Assembly (NCBI GenBank): GCA_963663395.1
Contig: OY760226.1
Span: 2,914,001 to 2,978,000, forward strand
Direction: 5' to 3'
From: Azophilus sp963663395
GTDB taxonomy: Bacteria; Pseudomonadota; Gammaproteobacteria; Pseudomonadales; Azotimanducaceae
Length of the DNA stretch: 64,000 nucleotides
Shown in pieces: positions 8,255 to 17,182 of the stretch. Made by a program: the position numbers and the translations under genes. Each line of letters begins with the position of its first letter. The first letter of the stretch is position 1. Below the pieces are notes generated by a model. The model saw nothing but the letters and a program-made list of their open reading frames with translations. It had not been told where the DNA came from and ran no database searches.

Positions 8255-8992
8255 TCAGTGCCTGAGAATCGACGAGACGAAATCCCGGGTGCGGCGCCTG
8301 CGCGGGGCGTCGAAAATCTGTGCGGGCGGCCCGCATTCGATCAGGCGCCCCTCGTCCATCATGGCGACGCGCGTGGAAACCTCACGCACGAACGCCATCT
8401 CGTGGGAGACGATGATCATGGTGATGCCTTCGTCGGTAAGCCGGCTGATGGTTTCCAGCACCTCGTTCACGCGTTCCGGGTCCAGCGCGGCGGTGACCTC
8501 GTCGAGCAGCAGGATCTCGGGGTTGGTGGCCAGCGCCCTGGCGATGGCGACGCGCTGCTGCTGTCCGCCCGATAGCTCCTCGGGGTAGGCATCGCGCTTG
8601 TGCGCCATGCCCACCTTCTCCAGCAACGCCGCTGCCTGCCGTTCAACCTCCTGCCGGGGCCGTTTCTTGATCTTGATGGGCGCCACGGTGACGTTGCGCA
8701 TGACGGTCATGTTCTGGAACAGGTTGTACTCCTGGAAGACGATGGACATCCTCCCGCGCAGGCTCCTGAGGCTGCGGCGGTTCTCGTAGTCGACCCTGTC
8801 GCCCGCAATGACAACTTCGCCGCCGCTGGGCGGTGTCAGCCCGATCAGGACGCGCAGCAGCGTGCTCTTGCCGGACCCGGAAGGCCCGATGACGCTAAGG
8901 ACTTCGCCCTGGTCCGCGGTCAGGCTGACGTCCTTCAGCACCTCTTCCTTCCCGTACCTTGACGACAGGCTGACGATTTCAAGATGCGGCAA
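8255..8992 (-). CDS. polar amino-acid ABC transporter, ATP-binding protein (GlnQ/HisP type)
   Basis: A 245-residue ABC ATPase. Walker A is GPSGSGKSTLL (about residue 32), the signature is LSGGQQQRVAIARAL, Walker B is ILLLDEVTAALDPE, with the H-loop in IIVSHEMAFVREV. Length without a C-terminal TOBE domain and the presence of EVLSVIGPSGSGKST are typical of the polar amino-acid uptake (PAAT) family. Its start overlaps the end of the upstream permease gene by 14 bases. Last gene of the order binding protein - permease - permease - ATPase. Confidence 0.96.
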   Translation of the reverse strand: MPHLEIVSLSSRYGKEEVLKDVSLTADQGEVLSVIGPSGSGKSTLLRVLIGLTPPSGGEVVIAGDRVDYENRRSLRSLRGRMSIVFQEYNLFQNMTVMRNVTVAPIKIKKRPRQEVERQAAALLEKVGMAHKRDAYPEELSGGQQQRVAIARALATNPEILLLDEVTAALDPERVNEVLETISRLTDEGITMIIVSHEMAFVREVSTRVAMMDEGRLIECGPPAQIFDAPRRRRTRDFVSSILRH

Positions 8993-9659
8993 GGCGCTTC
9001 TCCAGTCGGGCCGCAGCGCGGCTCAGGGGATACGACAGCACGAAATAGCACACCAGTATGGCGCCGAAGCCAAGCAGGGGCGAGAAGCCCCGGTTGACCA
9101 GCATCTTGCCGGCGAATGTGAGTTCGATGACGCCGAGTTGCGAGGCGAGGGAGGTGTCCTTGACGAACATCACGACGAAGGCGGCCGCGGGCGGCAGGAT
9201 GACTTTCCAGGATTGCGGCAGGGTAACCATGACCAGGGTCTGCAGGGCGCTGAAGTTCAGGGTGTGCGCACCTTCGATCTGGCGGCCGGGCACGGATTCG
9301 AGGCCGGCCCGAATGATCTCCGAAAGGAAAGCCGTGGACAGCAGGCAGACGGAAATGGTGGCGATGCCCAACAGCGACGTGCCCGGCAGCAGGGGTTCTA
9401 TCACGAACAGCACGATGAACAGGATCACCAGGAAGGGAATGCGCCTGAACGTCTCCACGTAGGCGACGGCGACCAGGCGCAGCGGCATCAGCAGGGGAGA
9501 ACGGGAACCGCGCAGCACGGCAATGGCCATCCCCAGTACGAATCCCGTGGTACAACCAATGACGGTCATACCCAGGGTGCGGCCCATCGCCTGCAGGATG
9601 AACACCAGGTTGTGCGGATTGAAAAACGCCGGGGCCTGCTGAATCACGGTATCAAGCAT
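8979..9659 (-). CDS. polar amino-acid ABC transporter permease (HisM/GlnP type)
   Basis: A 226-residue inner-membrane permease with about five hydrophobic segments. The EAA-loop that contacts the ATPase reads EGAHTLNFSALQTLVMVTLPQ, in the region of residues 130-150, close to the consensus of this family; VETFRRIPFLVILF is the conserved early block (ETFRGTP-like) of PAAT permeases. Its start overlaps the stop of the upstream permease by one base, and its end overlaps the ATPase start, showing an operon. It would form a heterodimeric channel with the next permease. Confidence 0.94.
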   Translation of the reverse strand: MLDTVIQQAPAFFNPHNLVFILQAMGRTLGMTVIGCTTGFVLGMAIAVLRGSRSPLLMPLRLVAVAYVETFRRIPFLVILFIVLFVIEPLLPGTSLLGIATISVCLLSTAFLSEIIRAGLESVPGRQIEGAHTLNFSALQTLVMVTLPQSWKVILPPAAAFVVMFVKDTSLASQLGVIELTFAGKMLVNRGFSPLLGFGAILVCYFVLSYPLSRAAARLEKRLAAS

Positions 9660-10333
9660 CAGAACACCTTGGCCTTCACCCGGAACATCCAGCGCCCCGC
9701 AAGGGCCAGCGACGCGCTCGCGAATACGGTGATTACGATATAGATCACCGCCACCACCGCAAAGGTCTCGATGCTGCGCAGGTTCGCCGTGCTGACGTTG
9801 ATAGCCCGGCCGGTCAGTTCCTCCACGCCGAACAGGGCTGCCAGGGAACTGCCCAGCACCAGCCAGACAAAAAAGTTCGACAGTGGCGCGTAGATGGTCT
9901 TGGCCGTGTGCGGCAGCAACACGTAGCGAACCAGTTGCAGGCGCGACATTCCGAGTGTGATGCCCGCATCCATCTCCGACTGCCGTACCGAGATAATGCC
10001 CGCGCGGATGATCTCCGTCAGGTAGGCGCCGGCGTTCAGCACCAGTCCGATCAGCACGGCGGTCATTGAGCCGAGCAGAATGCCCGCATCGGGCAGGGCG
10101 TAGTAGAGCAGGAAAATCTGCACCAGCGCCGGAGTGTTGGTCAGCGCCGTCACGTAGGTGGAGGCCGTCTTTTTCAGTGCCGGCCCTCCGTAAACCTTGG
10201 CAAGCGCTCCACCAAGCCCGATGATCGCGCCTCCCCAGAAGGAGATGAACGCGATTTCCAGGGTCACCACGGCGCCCCCGAGCAGGTAGGGAATCTCGGT
10301 TAGTACCTCTGAGAACTGAAAGGTGTAGTCCAT
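9659..10333 (-). CDS. polar amino-acid ABC transporter permease
   Basis: A 224-residue membrane protein and the second permease of the importer. It opens with LTEIPYLLGGAVVTLEIAF and has the PAAT block TALTNTPALVQIFLLYYALP; the cytoplasmic EAA loop is DAGITLGMSRLQLVRYVLLP. Hydrophobic segments lie around residues 20-45, 80-105, 150-175 and 185-210. The AT-rich region 10380-10440 just upstream could be a promoter of the permease-permease-ATPase part of the operon separately from the binding-protein gene, which lies 193 bases upstream. Confidence 0.94.
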   Translation of the reverse strand: MDYTFQFSEVLTEIPYLLGGAVVTLEIAFISFWGGAIIGLGGALAKVYGGPALKKTASTYVTALTNTPALVQIFLLYYALPDAGILLGSMTAVLIGLVLNAGAYLTEIIRAGIISVRQSEMDAGITLGMSRLQLVRYVLLPHTAKTIYAPLSNFFVWLVLGSSLAALFGVEELTGRAINVSTANLRSIETFAVVAVIYIVITVFASASLALAGRWMFRVKAKVF

Positions 10334-10379
10334 CGGTTGGCGTCCGCCACCTGCTATCGGGCGATCGTGTCGGGAATAA

Positions 10380-10445
10380 CCATCAAGTTGCTGAATGTTA
10401 TAGGCATAACTTTATGATATTTAAAAGAATCTATCATCCTATGCT
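10380..10445 (-). promoter_or_regulatory. AT-rich intergenic segment, possible promoter/operator
   Basis: In otherwise G+C-rich DNA this stretch is strikingly AT-rich and lies in the 193-base gap before the permease gene. It includes a perfect small palindrome GTTAT-AGGC-ATAAC (10397-10410). It could serve as a second promoter that sets permease and ATPase expression apart from the abundant binding protein, or as the footprint of a regulator. No convincing -35/-10 pair could be fixed by eye. Confidence 0.3.
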
Positions 10446-10526
10446 TGCAGGCCGCGACCAAAAATCAGGGAGGGTCCGGCAAGGTTGATCATGGGAAACG
10501 GGCTTGCGGGCCGGCGCGATCAATGG

Positions 10527-11336
10527 TCAGAAGTACGGGTCAGGCTCAAGCGGCGCGGCCATGGGTGTGCCGTACCAATTGCGCCAGGCTTCGTCGATGA
10601 ATCCGGAAGAGTGCAGGTCGTAGAGCAGAACGTTGAGGAAGTCACGCAACGCGTAATTGCCCTTGCCCAACCCGATTGCGCACCAGGCCACGTGGATCGG
10701 GTCATCGAGCACCTGCCAGCGCACATTCGGATAGTTTTTGGTGAAACGGAGGAAGAAGTCGACGTTCTCCACCAGGGCATCGGCCCGGCCCTGGGCGATG
10801 GCGCGGATCGCATCGGCGTTGCCGTCCACCAGCAGCACCCCTGGCTTCGGCAGACGTTCCTTCAGCAGGGATACCGACAGGTTGCCCCGCATGTTCACCA
10901 GGGTGATGTCTTCGCGGTCCAGTTCCTTCCAGGAGGATATCCCGGCTTTTTCCGTCGTGATGACGCCCATGGTTTCCGTGTGCAGGGGCAGGGTATAGCT
11001 GATCAGTTTGGCCCGTGCCGGTGTCCGGGTCAGGGCGCCGAGCGCGATGTCGATTCGGTTCGACACCAGGAACGGCACCCGCTGGGCCGTCTCGGTGGTC
11101 ACGAACTGCACGTCTACCGCCAGCGCCTTGCCGATGCGGTTGCCGATGTCGATGTCGAAACCTTCCAGTTGATTGGTGAGGCTGTAGGAACTCATCGGCG
11201 GAAAGTTGGGGTTGACGCCGATGCGGATGGTGCCGTCGCTGATGATCTCGTCCAGGTCGCGCGCCCAGGTATGCGGCGCGGCGAGGCAAAGCAGCACGGC
11301 TGCTGCATGGGCAATCAGCGGGAAAAGTTTGCGCAT
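10527..11336 (-). CDS. amino-acid ABC transporter substrate-binding protein
   Basis: A 269-residue periplasmic binding protein (SBP_bac_3 type). ATG at 11336 starts a clean signal peptide (MRKLFPLIAHAAAVLLCLA, cleavage near APHTWA-RD). The mature protein begins with LDEIISDGTIRIGVNPNFPPMS, and FDIDIGNRIGKAL and DIALGALTRTPARAKLI are the family's ligand-domain signature. An upstream extension of the frame is arginine/cysteine-rich and lacks family features, so I reject it. It is the first gene of the importer. The ligand is probably an amino acid or quaternary amine, judged from the oxidase and lyase nearby. Confidence 0.93.
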   Translation of the reverse strand: MRKLFPLIAHAAAVLLCLAAPHTWARDLDEIISDGTIRIGVNPNFPPMSSYSLTNQLEGFDIDIGNRIGKALAVDVQFVTTETAQRVPFLVSNRIDIALGALTRTPARAKLISYTLPLHTETMGVITTEKAGISSWKELDREDITLVNMRGNLSVSLLKERLPKPGVLLVDGNADAIRAIAQGRADALVENVDFFLRFTKNYPNVRWQVLDDPIHVAWCAIGLGKGNYALRDFLNVLLYDLHSSGFIDEAWRNWYGTPMAAPLEPDPYF

Positions 11337-11389
11337 CGTTTCAATCCATGGACAGTAAAAGGGGAATGATACCCCCGGCACGCAGGCTG

Positions 11390-12157
11390 CTAGCGAACAT
11401 AGCTCGCACCGTTCACGTCGAGCGTCGCGCCGCACAGATGGCGGCTGCGGCCGGTGGCGAGATAGGCTACCAGTTCAGCGACTTCTTCCGGCGGCACCCA
11501 CTCGCCCATGGCGAGCCCGGCGGTGACCTTTTCGGCGCCGCCCTGGGTGGCGGCAAACTGCTCCGAGAGCCGCGTGTGGACGACGCCGGGTGCAATGACA
11601 TAGGCCAGGATGCCCTGGGCAGCATAGGCGCGGGCCACGGTCTGCGTGGCCGCGTGGAGTGCGGCCTTGGTGGCGGCATAGGCGATGTGTGCGGGATTGG
11701 TCGAGCCCCGCTGCGCGGACCAGCTCGATACGGTGACGACGGTGCCGCCCTTTCTCTCGAGAAAGTGGGCCACCGCCCGGCGCAGCAGGCGGGCGGGCGC
11801 CATCAGGTTGACGTCGAACGACTCCTCCCACACCCGGTCCCAATCGGCAATCGGTGCATCGAAACCGCCGCCCCAGAGCATGACACCGGCATTGTTGACC
11901 AGTACGTCGATATCGCCGGCCCAGCGCTCGGCGGCATCCCAGAGCGCTTCCACCGCCTCGCGCCGGGTGAAGTCGGCCTGAATCAGAACCTTCCTGTCGT
12001 CGTCGATGCCGCCGGCCGCCAGTTCCGCGCCCTCCCGGTCGGAGCCGTAGTGCAGCACCAGCCGGGCACCCGCGACGCCAAGCCGCGCGGCGATTGCGGC
12101 GCCGATCCCTTTGGAGGAACCGGTTACGAGAACTGTCTTGTCCGATAGATCATGCAT
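11390..12157 (-). CDS. SDR family oxidoreductase (3-oxoacyl-ACP reductase-like)
   Basis: A 255-residue classical short-chain dehydrogenase. The cofactor motif is VTGSSKGIGAAIA; the NNAG motif is VLVNNAGVML; catalytic Ser is in TVSSWSA and the YxxxK pair in YAATKAAL; the C-terminal tail has LCGATLDVNGASYVR. The basic or small residues following the glycine motif (LHYGSDREG) suggest NADP(H) use. It lies 53 bases upstream of the binding-protein gene on the same strand and might belong to that operon. Substrate unknown. Confidence 0.93.
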   Translation of the reverse strand: MHDLSDKTVLVTGSSKGIGAAIAARLGVAGARLVLHYGSDREGAELAAGGIDDDRKVLIQADFTRREAVEALWDAAERWAGDIDVLVNNAGVMLWGGGFDAPIADWDRVWEESFDVNLMAPARLLRRAVAHFLERKGGTVVTVSSWSAQRGSTNPAHIAYAATKAALHAATQTVARAYAAQGILAYVIAPGVVHTRLSEQFAATQGGAEKVTAGLAMGEWVPPEEVAELVAYLATGRSRHLCGATLDVNGASYVR

Positions 12158-12371
12158 CGCCGAAGCCCCCCTCGTCGGCGGCGTTGCGCACCCGGATCGG
12201 TCGGCAGCCGATTTTGCTACGGCGCAGGCTCTTGGCCTGTGTCAGCCGTGCGGGTCAAGCGATTGAAAGCGGCATTCTGCATGGTTTGCCGGCTCATGAA
12301 CAAGGTAGGGCGGCACCGTGTCGCATCGCTGCACCCGGTCGGGGGCCGCGGGAGCCCACCCCGTAGTTTGC

Positions 12372-14942
12372 CTACAGTTCGTGCGTCAGCTCGATTCCCC
12401 ATGTCCGCCCCACGGAGACGGCGCCGAACCAGAAGACACCGACGTCCACCGATGTCGCCAGGTAGTTGTCGCTGTGAAATACGTCCTTCACATAACCGGC
12501 AACCTTGAACGGCGCACGCTCCCAGATGAGCGTCAGGTCCATCTCGCCGCGGGCGGGGAACTCGTTCCGGCCGAGCCCCAGGGGATCGGGCTGCCCGAAG
12601 TTGCCGATGGTTTTGTCCCCCCAGGCGTAGTTCACGATCCCGGTCAGCGCGCCCCAACCGTTGTTGAGGGGCTGCCGCGCGATCAGGCCGGCGCTGAAGT
12701 TCCAGTCCGGCTGGAATCCGAATTCGAAGTCATCGGAACGGTCGACCCTGGGGCAGGTGGCGCGGGAAATTCCCTGGCATGCCACCCGGTCGGGCGCCAG
12801 GAACTCGTCGTACTTGCCATCGATCATGCCGACCGACAGGCGCAACTGCAGGTTCTCGGTCATGGCCAGCCGGGATTCGATTTCCAGCCCGTTGATCGTC
12901 GCCTTGGCGGCGTTGTTCACCACGGTTTCGGTGGCCGCGCCGAACTGGTAGATCTCGCTCTCGTGCTTGTTCTTGTAGAGGGCGCGGAACAGGGTCGCGT
13001 TGAAAACGAGCCGGCCGTCGAAAGACATCGACCTCAGGCCGATCTCGAAACTGTCGACCTGTTCGGGGTCGTAGGGGCCAATGGAACTCGGTGTGGTGGC
13101 GCGCCCGTTGAACCCGCCTGACCGGAAACCGCGCGACCAGGAAGCATAGACCATGTCGTCTTCGGAAAAAGCGTAGTCCAGGCTGACGCGCGGCGTGAAC
13201 TCGGTCCAGTTCTCATCCGCGTCGGAATTGCAGGTCAGGGCCGCGGCCCTGGCATCGGCGAAGGCGGGCGTCGGTGCGACGGCAATCCAGTGCTGTGCCA
13301 CGGCATCGGCCTGCGCCTGCAAGTCGCCACTTAGCCCGCAGCCCCAGGCCGTGGGAGGGAGCAGGCCGCTGGCATCGCCGGACACGCGCTGGAATATGAA
13401 GAAGTCCTTTTCCTCGCGGGTCCACCTGCCTCCCACCGTGAGCCGGAGGTCGTCGGTGACCTGGTAGTAGCCCTCTCCGTACAGGGCGAACGCGTTCAGG
13501 TCCTGGCCGGCATCGCCGTCGGGGGAGGGCATGGCGCCCGGCAGCCGGCGGTTGCCGAAGACATAGACGCTGGCGGTGATGAAGTATTCCGATTCCACGT
13601 AATACATGCCGCCCACGAAATCGAACTTGCCGCCGAAGTCGGAGGCCACCCGCAGTTCCGTGCTGAACTGCTCGTACTCCTGCGGACGCCAGGGATGGAA
13701 GATGTATACCGGCGCGCCGAGGTTGTCCTCGTCGAGCAGTTCCTCCTCTTCCTTGTAACCGGTGACGGAGGTGAACCGTAGATCGCCGAGATCGTAGTTG
13801 AGTTCGAGGGACACGCCGTTCTGTTCAATGGAGTTGTTGAACAGCTGCGCCGATACGGAGTACTTGTAACCGTTGCTTTCACCGAGTTCGTAGCCGTACC
13901 TTGCACAGGCCACCTCAGGTACCCAGCCGTTGAGCGGGGCGAGTACCGAGCCGTAGATGTCGCAGAAGTTGCCCCCCTGAACCAGGGCACTGCCGATGCC
14001 GCCCCCGACCGCGGCGCCGGGAGGCACGCCGGCAAAGAGGTTGGCGAAAATCGAGCCCGTGATGGCGCCCCACTGGCCCCGGGACAGATTGGGGACGGTC
14101 AGGTTCACGGGCGTGGCCAGCGTCGATTTATCGTCGATGCGTTCGAACGTCAACAGCGCATCGAACTCTTCGCTGGGCTCCCAGAGAATGCTCGCGTAGA
14201 AGTTGAAGGTGTCCTCGCCCGGAATCTGGTCACCGGTGCCTTCCACCTCGCCGGTCGCGAGGTCGAAATCCGCCCGTTCCTGAAATCCGTCGCCCTTGTC
14301 GTAGAAAGCGGCCACTTTCACGGCCAGCGTGTCGCCCAGCGGAAAATTGAGCACGGCCTTCACGTCCGTTTCGTTATACGCCCCGTAACGAAACTGGGTG
14401 CGCAGCCCGAATTCCCCGGTGGGGCGGGTGCGGCGTACGTTCACCACCCCGGCGATGGTGTTGCGCCCGAACAGCGTTCCCTGCGGCCCGCGCAGGACTT
14501 CCACCGATTCGAGGTCGAAGGTGTCGACCAGGGCGCCCGTGTTGGTAACGAGCGGTACGCCGTCCACCACCACGCCCACGGCCGGGTCGAAGCTTTTTTC
14601 GAGGTCGCCGAACACGATGCCGCGCATACCCGCGAACAGGGCATTGCCGGCGTAAGGCTGGCGCGCGAGGGTGACGTTCGGCGCGAACTTGGAGAACTCG
14701 CCGATGTTCTCCCCGTAAGTGTTCTCGATGGCCGATTCGTTGAATGCGGTCACCGACAGGGGTACGTCCTGCAGGGATTCCTCGCGCTTTCTGGCCGTCA
14801 CCACGATCTCTTCGATGGCGACGGCTTGCTCCGCACCCTGCGCATACGCACCGGCTGTCCCGACGGTCGCCGTCACCGACAGGGCTGCAAAACTCAGACA
14901 CAAGGCGAACGTGCGCCAGTGGCGCGATGAAAGGTGTCGCAT
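12372..14942 (-). CDS. TonB-dependent outer-membrane receptor
   Basis: An 856-residue receptor. ATG at 14942 follows a good ribosome-binding site (GGGGAGAG) and starts a signal peptide (TFALCLSFAALSVTATV, cleavage near AYAQG-AE). The TonB-box/plug begins EEIVVTARKREESLQDVPLSV; the plug continues with VEVLRGPQGTLFGRNTIAGVVNV; the remainder is a 22-strand barrel ending in the aromatic-rich GRTWGIELTHEL. The EESLQDVP form belongs to the large group that occurs with catabolic enzymes in sphingomonads and marine gammaproteobacteria (iron or organic substrates). It is divergent from the exported DUF885 enzyme at 15437, which suggests uptake of that enzyme's product or substrate. Substrate unknown. 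Confidence 0.95.
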   Translation of the reverse strand: MRHLSSRHWRTFALCLSFAALSVTATVGTAGAYAQGAEQAVAIEEIVVTARKREESLQDVPLSVTAFNESAIENTYGENIGEFSKFAPNVTLARQPYAGNALFAGMRGIVFGDLEKSFDPAVGVVVDGVPLVTNTGALVDTFDLESVEVLRGPQGTLFGRNTIAGVVNVRRTRPTGEFGLRTQFRYGAYNETDVKAVLNFPLGDTLAVKVAAFYDKGDGFQERADFDLATGEVEGTGDQIPGEDTFNFYASILWEPSEEFDALLTFERIDDKSTLATPVNLTVPNLSRGQWGAITGSIFANLFAGVPPGAAVGGGIGSALVQGGNFCDIYGSVLAPLNGWVPEVACARYGYELGESNGYKYSVSAQLFNNSIEQNGVSLELNYDLGDLRFTSVTGYKEEEELLDEDNLGAPVYIFHPWRPQEYEQFSTELRVASDFGGKFDFVGGMYYVESEYFITASVYVFGNRRLPGAMPSPDGDAGQDLNAFALYGEGYYQVTDDLRLTVGGRWTREEKDFFIFQRVSGDASGLLPPTAWGCGLSGDLQAQADAVAQHWIAVAPTPAFADARAAALTCNSDADENWTEFTPRVSLDYAFSEDDMVYASWSRGFRSGGFNGRATTPSSIGPYDPEQVDSFEIGLRSMSFDGRLVFNATLFRALYKNKHESEIYQFGAATETVVNNAAKATINGLEIESRLAMTENLQLRLSVGMIDGKYDEFLAPDRVACQGISRATCPRVDRSDDFEFGFQPDWNFSAGLIARQPLNNGWGALTGIVNYAWGDKTIGNFGQPDPLGLGRNEFPARGEMDLTLIWERAPFKVAGYVKDVFHSDNYLATSVDVGVFWFGAVSVGRTWGIELTHEL

Positions 14943-15436
14943 GAGGCTCTCCCCAGAGTCCCGGAATGGATTTGGAGTATACACGGCGCGCACCATCGGC
15001 ATTTGACTGCGCTTCGCAAACCCTGGTGTCGAGAGTCCCCCGGGGCGGGCGGCAGGGCAAAATGTGTTCGCACAGCGCCCGGATCTATTGACTTCAATGA
15101 CATGATCAACCATCTTTCGGCGTAGAACGCGGTAATCGCCGGTGCGTTGGGAGGCGCGCAATGGACGTCGCGGCGACTCGAACACCTAGCAGCCCGTGGC
15201 AAAAGTCCGGCGTAGCGGCGTTCGAATGCCGGCGGACTTTTGCCACGGGCTGCTAGGCGCAACTTGACTACGCGGTAAGGCGGCGCTGCTTCATCGGCAC
15301 GACCATTCGGCTGGGCGAGCGCCAAGCGCCACCGCGGGCTCGTTGCGGACGGTTTGACGCCTCGGCACGCGAGTTGCCGCACGCGGGAAGGGCCGTGTGC
15401 AGCGGCGTGTGAAACACAATTTGAGGAAGACTGGCA
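14943..15436. other. 494-base divergent intergenic region
   Basis: This gap separates the TonB receptor (leftward) and the DUF885 gene (rightward) and must contain both promoters. Its one clear structure is the large hairpin at 15186-15256. No convincing coding frame, tRNA or small RNA is visible. Confidence 0.5.
15186..15256. repeat. 24-bp perfect inverted repeat (hairpin element)
   Basis: Arms 15186-15209 and 15233-15256 are exact reverse complements (CTAGCAGCCCGTGGCAAAAG... outer end), separated by 23 bases. Both outer ends finish in CTAG. It lies between divergent genes rather than after a gene, so an ordinary terminator role is unlikely; a REP- or MITE-like palindromic element, or a hairpin in the 5' leader of one of the two genes, is more likely. 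Confidence 0.75.
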
Positions 15437-17131
15437 ATGACAAAATCAACCGTTGGACGCTTGGCCGCGACGGCCTTTCTGGTCTGGGTGTTGGCCCCGT
15501 TCGCCGCGGCGGCGCGCCTGGAGGGCATGCCCGAAGGTTCGGGCTCCTATGACGATCTCGTGTCGCTCTTCCAGGAATTCCTCGCCTGGCAGGACCCGGA
15601 GCGCGCCAGCGGCGACCGGCCGAACCGGGACATCGCCGGAGCAGCGGCGGATGTGCATCCGGATTTTGGGGCCGAAGCCGTCGCAGGACGGGTCGCACAG
15701 ATGGACGCCTACCAGGAGCGCCTCGATGACATGGCCGTGGTGGACTGGCCGCTGGCGCAACAGGTCGATTACCTGGCGGTGCGCTCCCGGTTCGACCAGC
15801 ACGAATTCACGCTGAAGGTCTCCCGCCCCTGGTCGCGCGACCCCGGTTTCTACGTCGACCAGATGCTGCGGCTGACCTTTGCCGACCTGCCTCTCGCCGA
15901 CGATGAGGCACGGGATTTGCGGGTGCAACTGAAGGCGGTGTCGCTGCTTGTCGAGCAGGCCATGAACAATCTGACCGAGGTTGCCGCCGATTATGCCGAT
16001 CTCGCCATCTTCAACCTGGTCAATGCGGACGGCGTTGGCCATGGCTTTCCGTACCGGTCGCCGCCGCCGCCGGGCGTGATCGGCTGGTATGCGGACCTGG
16101 CCGGCCGGGCCGAGGAGCAGCAGCCTGAGCTGCTGGAAGACATTGCCGCGGCAAAGCAGTCAGTCGAGTCGTTGTATGCCTGGCTGATGGAAAACCGCGA
16201 CGGCATGACAGGTCTCGGCGGCGTCGGCGAGGACAACTTCAACTGGTACCTGAAACACGTCAAGCTGATGCCGTACGACACGGACCAGATCGTCACCCTC
16301 GGCTTGCGGGAACTCGACCGGCTATGGACCGTGCTGGCCCTGGAACAGCACCGCAACCGGCATCTGCCGAAGATCGAACTTCCGGGCTCCGGGGAAGAGT
16401 ACGCGGCACGCCTCGCCGAAACCGACAAGCGCGTCCGCGAATTCCTCGTCGAGCAGGAAGTGATCACCATTCCCGACTACGTGCAGGAACTCGACACCAA
16501 CGTGCCCTGGATCGTGCGCCCCGGCGGCCCGAATTTCTGGGAACACGTCCAATACCGCAACCCCACGCCCGATCATCTCCACGCCGTCATTCCCGGCCAT
16601 CGCTTCGACGGGTTGGTGGAGCGCAACAACACACATCCCATCCGGGGCAAGATCACCAGCGGCGCCCGCACCGAGGGCTGGGGCGTCTACCTGGAAGAGG
16701 GCATGATGAACGCGGGCATCGTCGACGACCTGCCCCGGGTGCGCGAACTGATCTACATCTTCGGTATCTTCCGCGCCGCCAGGGTGCCGGCGGATGTGTG
16801 GCTGCAGACCAACGAGATGACCGTCAACGGGGCGGTGGACTGGTGGCGCGAGCGCACCCCCTGGCTCGATGTGGACGTGGCGCGGGTCGATGCGGAAATC
16901 TACCTGCGGCGGCCGCCGGGTTACGGCCTGGGCTATACCGTCGGCATGCTGCAGATGCACCACCTGCTGGCCGACCGCAAGATGCAACTCGGCGACGATT
17001 TCATTCTCAAGGACTTTCACGATACGTTCATGGCGGCGGGAAGGCTGCCCATGTCGCTGATTCGATGGGAAATGACCGGGCTTGAGGATGAGGTCAGCGA
17101 ACTCTGGAAGCGGGAACGCCTGAATCCGTAG
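15437..17131 (+). CDS. exported DUF885 family protein
   Basis: A 564-residue protein with an N-terminal signal peptide (AATAFLVWVLAPFAAAA). The body is that of DUF885 (predicted metal-dependent hydrolases, often called peptidases). The two expected signature blocks are present but altered: the canonical H-E-x-x-P-G-H-H reads HAVIPGHRFDG, with Ala at the Glu position, while the second block TEGWGVYLEEGM keeps E-G-W-x-x-Y-x-E. It matches the protein at 36828-38462 in these variants (also FNWYLKHVKLMP vs YNWYLKHVRLLP), so the two form a subfamily. Start ATG is preceded by GAGGAAGA. It is divergent from a TonB receptor. Function is unproven; loss of the Glu may mean changed chemistry. Confidence 0.88.
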   Translation: MTKSTVGRLAATAFLVWVLAPFAAAARLEGMPEGSGSYDDLVSLFQEFLAWQDPERASGDRPNRDIAGAAADVHPDFGAEAVAGRVAQMDAYQERLDDMAVVDWPLAQQVDYLAVRSRFDQHEFTLKVSRPWSRDPGFYVDQMLRLTFADLPLADDEARDLRVQLKAVSLLVEQAMNNLTEVAADYADLAIFNLVNADGVGHGFPYRSPPPPGVIGWYADLAGRAEEQQPELLEDIAAAKQSVESLYAWLMENRDGMTGLGGVGEDNFNWYLKHVKLMPYDTDQIVTLGLRELDRLWTVLALEQHRNRHLPKIELPGSGEEYAARLAETDKRVREFLVEQEVITIPDYVQELDTNVPWIVRPGGPNFWEHVQYRNPTPDHLHAVIPGHRFDGLVERNNTHPIRGKITSGARTEGWGVYLEEGMMNAGIVDDLPRVRELIYIFGIFRAARVPADVWLQTNEMTVNGAVDWWRERTPWLDVDVARVDAEIYLRRPPGYGLGYTVGMLQMHHLLADRKMQLGDDFILKDFHDTFMAAGRLPMSLIRWEMTGLEDEVSELWKRERLNP

Positions 17132-17182
17132 CCTGCCTGACCACGCCGGCAGGCCGGCGCGACCGTACGGGTGATGCGCTAC

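Noticed and set aside
12094..12366. Small plus-strand frame in the gap between the SDR and TonB genes
   Set aside because: Arg/Pro-rich translation typical of shadow frames, overlapping the start of the SDR gene on the other strand; no ribosome-binding site.
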